Counted from the first letter of the stretch, positions 1 through 5,384 are shown. The stretch: DNA of 5,648 nt from Peptococcaceae bacterium (GCA_031264885.1 JAISDM010000161.1:1-5648), one strand, 5' to 3'. The notes: a model not told the origin generated them from the letters alone. Program-made: numbers and translations.

Positions 1-48
1 CGTGGGAATCTATTCGCGGGGGAATCGACCGTAGTTTCGTAATACATC

Positions 49-77
49 TTGACAAACCCTCGTAACTCGGATATAAT
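49..77 (+). promoter_or_regulatory. Perfect sigma-70/sigma-A promoter of the toxin-antitoxin operon
   Basis: TTGACA at 49-54 and TATAAT at 72-77 are separated by exactly 17 nt, so both hexamers and the spacing match the consensus. Transcription would start near 84, leaving a leader of about 23 nt that holds the purine-rich ribosome binding site AGGAAGG (91-97), 9 nt before the toxin ATG at 107. Such a strong promoter is usual for an operon repressed by its own antitoxin. Confidence 0.88.
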
Positions 78-87
78 GATCACGAAG
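59..87. promoter_or_regulatory. Candidate antitoxin operator around the -10 box
   Basis: The half-sites TCGTAA (60-65) and TCACGA (80-85) form an imperfect inverted repeat flanking the -10 hexamer, and a further TTCGTAA lies upstream of the -35 box at 36-42. HigA-type antitoxins bind palindromes overlapping their own promoter, so the position fits autoregulation. The match is short and imperfect, and this is an inference from placement. Confidence 0.3.
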
Positions 88-106
88 GAAAGGAAGGAAG
101 TTAGGT

Positions 107-454
107 ATGCTCGTGGAAAGAATGTTCGTTCATACAAGGGTTTTTGACAGGAAATGGGCCGATATCGGATATGATGACGATGACCTGTTGGAACTACAGA
201 AAGCCATTTGCGAAAACCCGCAACGGCCACCTGTAATTCCGGGCACAGGCGGAGTGCGAAAAATACGTATTGCGCTTGAAGGTCACGGAAAGAGCGGCGG
301 TGTACGAGTGCTGTATGTGGACTTCGTTGTGAAGGGCGTTGCAGGTTTGCTTTATGCCTATCCAAAAAACGAAAAAGAGAGCATCACTGCGGAGGAGAAG
401 AAAATCCTAAAGACAATGGTGGAACAAATCAATGAGAATTGGAGGGAAAAATAA
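107..454 (+). CDS. higB: HigB/RelE-family toxin of a type II toxin-antitoxin system
   Basis: This 115-residue protein has the hallmarks of the HigB2-like branch of the RelE superfamily, ribosome-dependent mRNA interferases that cleave transcripts on the translating ribosome. Visible signatures are NP (37-38), the GTGGVRKIR block (46-54), GHGKSGGVRVLY (59-70) and the YPKNEK strand (85-90), followed by a charged C-terminal helix. The basic residues in the two glycine-rich blocks are where RelE-type toxins keep their RNA-contacting residues. Length is normal for the family and nothing looks broken. The ATG at 107 is preferred over the ATG at 122 because AGGAAGG sits 9 nt upstream. The toxin gene comes first and its stop shares one base with the antitoxin ATG (TAATG), the HigBA gene order. 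The family assignment is by motif recognition, not by a search. Confidence 0.9.
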   Translation: MLVERMFVHTRVFDRKWADIGYDDDDLLELQKAICENPQRPPVIPGTGGVRKIRIALEGHGKSGGVRVLYVDFVVKGVAGLLYAYPKNEKESITAEEKKILKTMVEQINENWREK

Positions 455-774
455 TGAGCAAAATGGGCCAAGAACTTATAGAGTCGATGCAGGAATTGGT
501 TGACTATTCCGATGGGAAAATGAAATTGCGGACTTCGCGTATGAATGTTTACCCGGTTCGAGACACGATAACCCCTGATGAGATTAAGGACACGCGAAAA
601 AGTCTCGGGATGACGCAAGGCACGTTTGCGGTTGTGATTGGGGTGTCCAAGAAGACAGTTGAATCATGGGAAACCGGCAGATATACTCCGGATGGCGCGG
701 CGAGGAGACTTATAACGATCTTACAGACAGATCACAGCTTCCCGGAGCGTTATGGAATTGTCAGCAGAGATTAG
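454..774 (+). CDS. higA: HigA-family antitoxin, XRE-type helix-turn-helix DNA-binding protein
   Basis: This is the 106-residue partner of the upstream toxin, expected to neutralise it by direct binding and to repress the operon. Residues 40-85 form a Cro/C1-type helix-turn-helix: ITPDEIKDTRKSLGMTQ, a GVSKKTVESWE recognition region, then GRYTPDGAARRLI. The TPAE/TPDE entry, the SWE...G.P turn and the trailing A-RLI helix match the HigA2 pattern. The N-terminal 35 residues are likely the toxin-binding part. The start is the ATG at 454, not the in-frame TTG at 439, because GGAGGG (441-446) lies 7 nt upstream of 454 and the ATG overlaps the toxin stop. The stop (772-774) overlaps the stop of the opposing SLH remnant, so no terminator fits between the convergent genes. 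Confidence 0.9.
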   Translation: MSKMGQELIESMQELVDYSDGKMKLRTSRMNVYPVRDTITPDEIKDTRKSLGMTQGTFAVVIGVSKKTVESWETGRYTPDGAARRLITILQTDHSFPERYGIVSRD

Positions 775-1025
775 TCATAGAGATGTTCTACCATGCGGAC
801 AGCGATGGCAAGGGCCTGTTCGCGGGTGGCCTGGGCGTAGCCCTGCGCCTTCTGGGCGTCGGTGACGGCCTTCGGGCTGAACATGTTATTGCCCGTCCCG
901 CCGATGATACTGTTCGCCGCCATAAAGTATACGCTGTCCTTTGCCCAATCGGAGATGTCCTTGTCGTCGGCGAACGCGGCGGGTTTCGTATAATTCAGAG
1001 GATAGCCGCCTATGATAATTTCCGG
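771..1025 (-). pseudogene. 3' remnant of an SLH-domain surface protein gene
   Basis: Reading the minus strand toward the stop at 773-771 gives about 84 codons ending in a near-complete SLH module. It has a PAAFADDKDISDWAKD entry, a VYFMAANSIIGGTG core, a NNMFSPKAVT segment and an ATREQALAIAVRMVE exit helix. SLH domains anchor exported proteins to secondary cell-wall polymers of Firmicutes. Synonymous-looking codon use and an intact stop show that this was a genuine gene end. There is no start codon with a ribosome binding site; the frame stays open only to a stop at 1055-1053, inside a palindromic repeat, and no further SLH sequence is visible upstream before the zinc-ribbon gene. Truncation by the repeat or by an associated rearrangement is inferred. 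It was too short and start-less to be called as an ordinary ORF. Confidence 0.72.
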
Positions 1026-1033
1026 ACGGTCCC

Positions 1034-1056
1034 GGGCGGCAGAATGCCGCCCCTAC
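1034..1056 (-). repeat. GTAGGGG-type palindromic repeat, copy 1
   Basis: On the minus strand the sequence begins GTAGGGGCGGC and closes with GCCGCCC. The 7-bp arms GGGCGGC (1034-1040) and GCCGCCC (1046-1052) enclose a 5-nt loop, followed by CTAC to 1056. It is related to copy 2 and lies in opposite orientation, with the GTAGGGG ends facing each other. It sits exactly where the SLH reading frame is lost, and its hairpin could also stop transcripts arriving from the zinc-ribbon operon. Confidence 0.65.
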
Positions 1057-1098
1057 GGCATCGAAAGGTTATCATTCCGGCATACGTGATCCGTACCT

Positions 1099-1124
1099 GT
1101 AGGGGACGGCGTCCTCGACGTCCC
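1099..1124 (+). repeat. GTAGGGG-type palindromic repeat, copy 2 (inverted to copy 1)
   Basis: The plus strand reads GTAGGGGACGGC, then a short loop, then GACGTCCC. Stem arms are GGGACG (1103-1108) and CGTCCC (1119-1124). Alignment with copy 1 keeps GTAGGGG, the CGGC step and the terminal CCC, with the loop and a few stem bases changed in a compensating way. Flanking CATACG (1081-1086) and CGTATG (1124-1129) form a further inverted pair. Copies 1 and 2 together make an approximately 90-bp unit resembling a REP/MITE-like element. I recognise the motif type from clostridial genomes but cannot verify its copy number here. Confidence 0.6.
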
Positions 1125-1155
1125 GTATGTTTCCATTCGGCGCCGCCGTATGATG

Positions 1156-1461
1156 TCAATTTGCAATGCGGGGCGTCGATGATCCGAACGGCATCATTAT
1201 TACCAATATCGGAATATTGTGTTTGCCCGCGCCGCAAGTCTCGCACCACTCTCCCGCGAAAGTCTGCTGCCCGCACGTCGGGCAAACCACATAGAGCGAG
1301 CGCCCGCAGCGGTCGCAAACCGCCTGACCTTTCTGAATATCCCGCATACAGAACGGGCAGTGATACCCGAACGGGCTGCGGCTGTGGCATTTGGGGCAAA
1401 GCCGCGCGTCACGCTCGATGAATTCGCCGCAATGCAGACAGGGCTGCTTGTATGTCGCCAT
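1156..1461 (-). CDS. Small triple zinc-ribbon protein
   Basis: This 101-residue soluble protein consists of three consecutive CxxC...CxxC zinc ribbons: C8/C11 with C22/C25, C35/C38 with C49/C52, and C60/C63 with C73/C76. All twelve cysteines are present, so three structural Zn(II) sites are expected. No catalytic motif accompanies them; such modules usually mediate protein or nucleic-acid contacts. The ATG at 1461 is chosen over the upstream ATG at 1479 because AAAGGAG (1476-1470) overlaps that upstream codon and lies 8 nt before 1461. The last 25 residues start hydrophobic (IPILVIMM) and end in a nondescript tail, SSTPRIAN, which borders the repeat region and may not be ancestral. It lies 70 nt downstream of the membrane zinc-ribbon gene on the same strand and is probably co-transcribed. 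Its function is unknown. Confidence 0.75.
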   Translation of the reverse strand: MATYKQPCLHCGEFIERDARLCPKCHSRSPFGYHCPFCMRDIQKGQAVCDRCGRSLYVVCPTCGQQTFAGEWCETCGAGKHNIPILVIMMPFGSSTPRIAN

Positions 1462-1469
1462 GGGGTTCG

Positions 1470-1476
1470 CTCCTTT
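1470..1476 (-). promoter_or_regulatory. Ribosome binding site that decides the zinc-ribbon start
   Basis: Minus-strand AAAGGAG ends 8 nt before the ATG at 1461. It overlaps the alternative in-frame ATG at 1479, making that upstream codon unlikely as a start. It abuts the TAGTGGTTAGTGG inverted-repeat arm (1479-1491), so an mRNA hairpin could form immediately upstream of it. Confidence 0.65.
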
Positions 1477-1478
1477 CA

Positions 1479-1541
1479 TAGTGGTTAGTGGCTAGCGCGG
1501 CCATTTATAACCGCCCACTCTCCACTTCCCACTAATCACTA
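1479..1541. repeat. Inverted repeat of TAGTG-rich sequence between two genes
   Basis: The arms TAGTGGTTAGTGG (1479-1491) and CCACTAATCACTA (1529-1541) are reverse complements except for one base, separated by 37 nt. One arm contains the stop codon of the membrane zinc-ribbon gene (1534-1532), and the other touches the ribosome binding site of the next gene. Adjacent sequence (1515-1530) carries further GTGG-type units, giving a low-complexity, tandem-like look. It may be a mobile intergenic repeat, an attenuating hairpin or an RNA-processing site. Confidence 0.55.
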
Positions 1542-2760
1542 CCCCCCACCGGCGCCCCGCACTCGCCGCAGAAGCGCGTTCCCGCCGCAAGCGACCCACC
1601 GCAGGCCGGGCAGTGCCTGGGCCCTGCCGCCGCCAGCGGCGTCCCGCATTCCTGGCAGAATTTGACGCCGTCGGGGTTCTTGTGGCCGCAGGATGGGCAG
1701 CGCCCTTTCGCGTCCTCGGCGGCTTTGGCGGATTCGGCCTGTTCCTGCGCCGTTTTCGCCTCATTCAGCGCGCTTTGCGCCGCCGCTATGTTCTCACGGA
1801 TGAGCTTCAGCTTCGCGTCCTGCGGCCACTCGCCGGGATTGCGCTCATACGCCTGCTGCCCGATCTCCAGCAGGATTTCGCTCTCCTGCTTTCGCAAATC
1901 GGAAAGCTCCGACTGCGCCGCCAAGAGTTTCCCCTCCGGCGTATCCTTCGGCACGACGCTCTTGGCGATGCCGCCCAAAATACCGCCGAAGCCGCCGAGC
2001 GTGTAGAAGATGACGACATAGCCCATGCCGTCGCCCGCGCCGTAGAGAAAAGACCCGGCGTTCAGCAGGAAAGCGCTGTCTGAGAGCAATCCGGCGAGGC
2101 CGAGTACCGTCAGGGCGAGGAACAGATTCCAGATGTGCAGGGCGCTCCGGTTGAACCAAAGCTGTACGGCGAAGACGACCGCGATGGCGGCAAAACCGCC
2201 CATGCCATAAACCGCGCTCCCCACGCGCCCTTCGTCGTATTCGATGTAGAGCGTCATGAGCATGATGATGTAGTAGACCATATCCAGAGCGGCCAAGGCG
2301 GCGAACAGGCGCTCGCAGTTGTTGCAGGCGAAGCAGAACAGCCGGAAGCCGCAGGCCACACACACGCCGTTGGCGGCGTGAAAGGCCAGATAGACCCATA
2401 ACCGCGCCGCGCCCGCGTCCATAAGCATCTGAAATGGCAGCAGCGCCGCCGAGAGAACGGCGGCCGCGCGCGGGAGCGCGTCCAATAGGCCATCGCGATA
2501 AACACGGCGCGGCGGTCAGCGGGCCGCGAATCAGCCCTGGCTTCCAACTCGCCTTCTTTATACCGGCTCAGCGCAAACACCAGGCCAATCATGAACAGCG
2601 TGGGCAAAATGTGTGTCATCACCATGCCGCCCAGCGCAAGCTCGAAGGCATACGCGAGAACATAATGGATTTTCGCCGGCCGGAAGCTGCGGAAACTCAA
2701 ATTCTCGCGGTCGCTCCACAGCCGTGAAAACGACGCGCCTATATCGCCGAAAATCCTCAT
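1532..2760 (-). CDS. Polytopic membrane protein with C-terminal coiled coil and two zinc ribbons (apparent 1-nt frameshift)
   Basis: Two overlapping minus-strand frames form one gene. Segment A starts at the ATG at 2760, behind AGGAGG (2770-2765), and supplies about 93 residues up to ...FIAMAYW, with hydrophobic segments at 33-64. Segment B supplies about 317 residues, from DALPRAAAVLS down to the stop at 1534-1532. Segment B adds roughly five hydrophobic segments (residues 8-22, 28-45, 60-80, 92-110 and 118-172, the last probably more than one), then a charged alanine-rich helix likely to form a coiled coil (183-260), then two zinc ribbons (C263/C266 with C277/C280 and C292/C295 with C306/C309). 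Rejoining needs one added base between about 2483 and 2515, giving about 410 aa. A cysteine cluster, C42, C45, C51, C54 and C57, sits between membrane segments. The start lies 8 nt after the FecR gene stop, so the two are translationally close. The family is not recognised; a scaffold or sensor role is a guess. Confidence 0.68.
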
Positions 2761-2764
2761 GGAG

Positions 2765-2770
2765 CCTCCT
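2765..2770 (-). promoter_or_regulatory. AGGAGG ribosome binding site overlapping the upstream stop
   Basis: Minus-strand AGGAGG shares bases with the TAG stop of the FecR-domain gene (2771-2769) and precedes the ATG at 2760 by 4 nt. The full consensus supports 2760 as the true start of the membrane zinc-ribbon gene and supports coupling of the two genes. Confidence 0.7.
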
Positions 2771-4673
2771 AACGCTGCCCTACCCGGCCGGGATGCACGG
2801 GGCTGCCGCCGGGGGCGTCCAGGATAGGCCCGTTGATAACCGGCGGCGCGTCCGAAACGATGTCTCCGCCGGTATAAACAGCGGTTCCGCCGGCTGTGTT
2901 GTCGATGGCGGGCGCTCCTAAGCCGAACACACCGCCCGAGGACATACGGAATGTTCCGCCGGCGCCTATAGTCACGGCGGGAGACGCCCCGGTCCCGTTT
3001 ATTTCGCAGCCGTCCAGACGCAGCAGTCCGCCGTTAACGACAGCCATGCCGCCGGTATACCCCGAGCCGGGAAGGATCGCGGTCTCCTGGCCCAGATTGG
3101 CCGTGCCGCCGTTTATGACCAGGAAACCGTTGATCGATCCGCCTGATCCGCCGGTGAGGTTAAACGTTCCGCCGTTGACGACGACCGCGGGGCCGCTGTA
3201 GGAATATGTATCAGGGGAATATGTATCGGACGCCAGCCGCGAAGCCAGAGTCACCGCGCCGCCGTTGACGGTCAGCGGGCCGGACAGTGATACGCTGCCA
3301 TTTGGGTTGACCGTCTCGATGCGGACGGTTCCATCGACATTGGTGAGGCTGTTCGCGGACACCTCCCCGCCCAGATTCATCACGCCGCCGTCGTTGACCA
3401 GGTCAAGCCCCGCGCCAATGACGCCCACATTCTCGAATGTGGCGCCGGATACACTCCGCAGCGCGCCGCCGCCCCATATGGAGCCTTGATTGACGAGGGC
3501 GCCCCCGGTTGCCCCCGGCGCCGCTTTGGGAACGGTCAGCGTTTCTCCCTGGAGAATCCGCGCGTCGGCGCCGGACGGGATCACCACCGCGTCATACTGG
3601 CGGAAATAATTCGTGACCTGCGCGGCGGTATAACTGCCCTCCGGAAGCGTATACGTACCGCCGATCCACGGAACCGCCGGCGCAGGCGTTGGAGTCGGCG
3701 CCGAATCTGCCGGCGTCGGGGCGGCCCCCGGCTCCGTGGGCGTCCCCGACCGCATACCCCCTTCGCCGCTCTCGCCGGCCGGATCCGCCGAACCCTCGAA
3801 GAGCAGGACGACGTTTTTATTGTTATTCAGAGCCTCCAAGGCCGCGTTAAGCAGCGCCTGCGCTTCCTCCGCCGCCAGATTGCCGGCGGCGAGTTTGTTG
3901 CTGACCTCACCGACGATGAGCGGGACGGACAAACCGGTCTCACCGGCGATTTTATCTCTCAACGCGGGATCCTTTTCGATTTCCGCCGCCACATAACCGG
4001 GGATATCCCTTTCCGCGAACATATGTTTGTCGATTTCGACGGCTTCCCCGAGCCGGCGCGCTTCCGGCCCTTCTGGCCTTTCCGACCCTTCCGACCCTTC
4101 GCGCACAGAAGAAACGGCGCATTCCCCGGCGTAAACGGTTTGGGATTTTGTCTCGCCCGTCAGCGGGTCATAGCAGACGACCGTCACATGCCCCGATAAT
4201 ACGTATACCTCCGCACTCCCCGCACTGAGGACGCGGATCCAGCCGGCGGTGCCCCGTATCCCTATGATCATCGTCGAGGTACGGATATTCAGGCTTTCAT
4301 CCGCCGCCAGCGGCGCGGTTACATTAAAAAACAGACTCCCTTTTTCTACATGGATCCCCAGCTTTTTGCCCGATTCCCGTACCTCCGCCCTGCTGCCAGC
4401 GTCCAGCTTGGCGGCCTTCGCGGCGTCCAGGCTGATATAGGCGTAGCTCTTCAACGCGGTCGCCAGCTCATAGCCGTTGAACAGCTTCATGCTGTCGAGG
4501 ATGCTCAGGTTCTTTCCGCTTTTATTCTGGAGAGTCACCGTGCCCTCTGTTTTTTCGAGCCTCAGCGTAACCGCCGCCGCCGTCTCCGCGCCCGCCGCTG
4601 TGGAATAGGCGATGAACGCCAGTGAGACGCAAAGCAGCCCGGCCAGCAGCAGCTGTTTCATTTGTTTCATCAT
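2769..4673 (-). CDS. Secreted FecR-domain protein with a Pro/Thr linker and a beta-helix-like repeat region
   Basis: This 634-residue exported protein starts with a signal peptide (1-29: MMKQMKQ, a hydrophobic core, then an AAGA-type cleavage site). A FecR-like beta domain follows at about 35-166, ending in the diagnostic SLNIRTSTMIIGIRGTAGW region and a VYVLSGHVTV strand. Next come a charged low-complexity stretch (191-206), a helical segment (210-292), a Pro/Thr linker (310-336), and from about 385 to 620 irregular Gly/Asn-rich repeats such as VNGG, INGG and VNDGG, typical of right-handed beta-helices of surface proteins. In Bacteroidetes, FecR domains occur in anti-sigma regulators; here there is no transmembrane helix or sigma partner, so an extracellular structural role is more likely. 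Three near-adjacent in-frame ATGs exist (4673, 4670, 4661); the promoter at 4711-4739 fits any of them. It is the first gene of the minus-strand unit. Confidence 0.82.
   Translation of the reverse strand: MMKQMKQLLLAGLLCVSLAFIAYSTAAGAETAAAVTLRLEKTEGTVTLQNKSGKNLSILDSMKLFNGYELATALKSYAYISLDAAKAAKLDAGSRAEVRESGKKLGIHVEKGSLFFNVTAPLAADESLNIRTSTMIIGIRGTAGWIRVLSAGSAEVYVLSGHVTVVCYDPLTGETKSQTVYAGECAVSSVREGSEGSERPEGPEARRLGEAVEIDKHMFAERDIPGYVAAEIEKDPALRDKIAGETGLSVPLIVGEVSNKLAAGNLAAEEAQALLNAALEALNNNKNVVLLFEGSADPAGESGEGGMRSGTPTEPGAAPTPADSAPTPTPAPAVPWIGGTYTLPEGSYTAAQVTNYFRQYDAVVIPSGADARILQGETLTVPKAAPGATGGALVNQGSIWGGGALRSVSGATFENVGVIGAGLDLVNDGGVMNLGGEVSANSLTNVDGTVRIETVNPNGSVSLSGPLTVNGGAVTLASRLASDTYSPDTYSYSGPAVVVNGGTFNLTGGSGGSINGFLVINGGTANLGQETAILPGSGYTGGMAVVNGGLLRLDGCEINGTGASPAVTIGAGGTFRMSSGGVFGLGAPAIDNTAGGTAVYTGGDIVSDAPPVINGPILDAPGGSPVHPGRVGQR
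3201..3227. repeat. 15-bp in-frame tandem duplication in the FecR-protein gene
   Basis: GGAATATGTATC occurs at 3201-3212 and again at 3216-3227, a period of 15 bp. It encodes the repeated pentapeptide DTYSP/DTYSY (residues 483-492) in the beta-helix-like region. Being in frame, it changes length without breaking the protein, as expected from slippage in a surface-exposed loop. Confidence 0.75.
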
Positions 4674-4710
4674 AGCCTGCCCCCCGCTCTCGTAATTTCG
4701 CTGTAAGCCA

Positions 4711-4739
4711 AGTATAGCACACTCCGTGAAAACTGGAAA
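4711..4739 (-). promoter_or_regulatory. Promoter of the FecR/zinc-ribbon gene cluster
   Basis: On the minus strand, TTTCCA (4739-4734) and TATACT (4716-4711) are separated by 17 nt. The -10 box is preceded by TG one base upstream (TGCTATACT), giving an extended -10 that compensates for the weak -35. Transcription would begin near 4703, about 30 nt before the ATG at 4673. The leader holds only a run of G followed by GCAGG as a ribosome binding site, weaker than at the other genes. Confidence 0.65.
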
Positions 4740-4780
4740 ACAATTTTCTTTACTTAACGGAGCCGAGACAAAAACGTCTT

Positions 4781-4808
4781 TTGAAATTATAAGGTTTCAT
4801 GATAAAAT
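4781..4808 (+). promoter_or_regulatory. Promoter of the 135-aa hypothetical gene
   Basis: TTGAAA (4781-4786) and TAAAAT (4803-4808), each one base from consensus, are separated by 16 nt in an AT-rich stretch that contrasts with the surrounding DNA. The start of transcription near 4815 gives a leader of about 60 nt containing GAGGAGG at 4861-4867. It is divergent from the FecR cluster promoter, and no operator palindrome stands out between them. Confidence 0.6.
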
Positions 4809-4876
4809 AAATATAGACAGCAGGCAATGGATACGAAACAGTTTACGCAAGAATGCTAAAGAGGAGGAACCCTGCA

Positions 4877-5284
4877 ATGTATCTGTCGATAAATGACATT
4901 CACAAAAAATATGACGGACAGTGGATCTTTGCGATTAATTGTGACGAAAGCGAATTGGGAGAAACCCTTGGCGGGGAGGTCGTACTTCACAGCGAACGCA
5001 GAGATAAAGTTATTCGGGAAATGGAGTATTACATGGATGATACAAGCCGCAGCATTATTTTCTATGCGGGAAAACTTCCCGAAGGAGTCAGTGTCGTATT
5101 GTCCGCGTTAAAAAACGAGCTCGGCACAGTGGGCGCGGCGTACTTCCTGCGGCAATTTTCCGCGGGACAGGGCGATTATACCCGCGAACGCGAAAAACTA
5201 CTTGAAGGAATTACGTTTGATAATATAGTGAATAATGTCCGCGAGCTTGACCGCGAAGCGGCAGATGGAACTCCGACGCCTTAG
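4877..5284 (+). CDS. Hypothetical protein, possibly two small domains fused
   Basis: This 135-residue soluble protein has no signal peptide or membrane segment. The ATG at 4877 is preferred over 4853 because GAGGAGG (4861-4867) sits 9 nt upstream of 4877 and lies inside the longer reading. Residues 1-75 look like a compact alpha/beta unit (NDIHKKYDGQWIFAINC, then GGEVVLHSE, then an amphipathic helix, then GKLPEGVSVVL). Residues 76-128 look like a separate helical unit (ALKNELGTVGAAYFLRQF, then GDYTREREKLLEGIT, then a charged helix). From memory, both halves resemble short stand-alone clostridial proteins, the second type sometimes seen near toxin-antitoxin-like genes; this is unverified. The gene has its own promoter and a terminator downstream, so it is monocistronic. 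It is less GC-rich than the FecR cluster. No function is proposed. Confidence 0.72.
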   Translation: MYLSINDIHKKYDGQWIFAINCDESELGETLGGEVVLHSERRDKVIREMEYYMDDTSRSIIFYAGKLPEGVSVVLSALKNELGTVGAAYFLRQFSAGQGDYTREREKLLEGITFDNIVNNVRELDREAADGTPTP

Positions 5285-5332
5285 CCTTCATTTCCCATAA
5301 ACATATACTTGCGCAAAAAATGCCAATCATTA

Positions 5333-5372
5333 CAAACAGCCCCGCGGAAGCGATTGCCCGCGGGGCTGTTTG
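5333..5372. terminator. Bidirectional terminator between convergent genes
   Basis: Perfect 15-bp arms CAAACAGCCCCGCGG (5333-5347) and CCGCGGGGCTGTTTG (5358-5372) enclose a 10-nt loop. The stem is GC-rich inside with A/T-rich feet that give short T stretches on each strand; a proper T-tract is missing, so efficiency is uncertain. It lies 48 nt after the stop of the plus-strand hypothetical gene and just beyond the end of the minus-strand SLH gene, serving both. Confidence 0.82.
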
Positions 5373-5384
5373 CTCAACGGTTGG

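Noticed and set aside
1..48. End of a gene to the left of the toxin promoter
   Set aside because: Too short, with no recognisable coding pattern or stop context on either strand; nothing can be supported.
1034..1124. CRISPR array
   Set aside because: Only two related units, in opposite orientation and with differing loops; there are no regular spacers and no cas genes.
1010..1399. Minus-strand frame beginning MPQMPQPQPVRV
   Set aside because: It is an out-of-frame reading of the zinc-ribbon gene extended through the palindromic repeats; it has no domain and no ribosome binding site.
666..1421. Long plus-strand open frame over the antitoxin end, the repeats and the zinc-ribbon gene
   Set aside because: It runs antisense to the SLH remnant and the zinc-ribbon protein, is rich in Arg/Pro, has no ribosome binding site, and overlaps the antitoxin in another frame.
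2483..2515. Programmed -1 ribosomal frameshift
   Set aside because: I see no X XXY YYZ heptamer or evident downstream pseudoknot; a simple one-base deletion explains the two frames.
2434..2921. Plus-strand frames opposite the membrane protein and FecR gene end
   Set aside because: They are antisense shadows without ribosome binding sites, covering the well-supported start at 2760.
3486..4199. Plus-strand 237-codon frame opposite the FecR gene
   Set aside because: Its Arg-rich composition is the typical antisense shadow of a GC-rich gene; the minus-strand protein here has a signal peptide and clear domains.
5285..5332. Separate terminator or small RNA just after the 135-aa gene
   Set aside because: There is an A-run (5315-5320) but no stem before the strong hairpin at 5333-5372.
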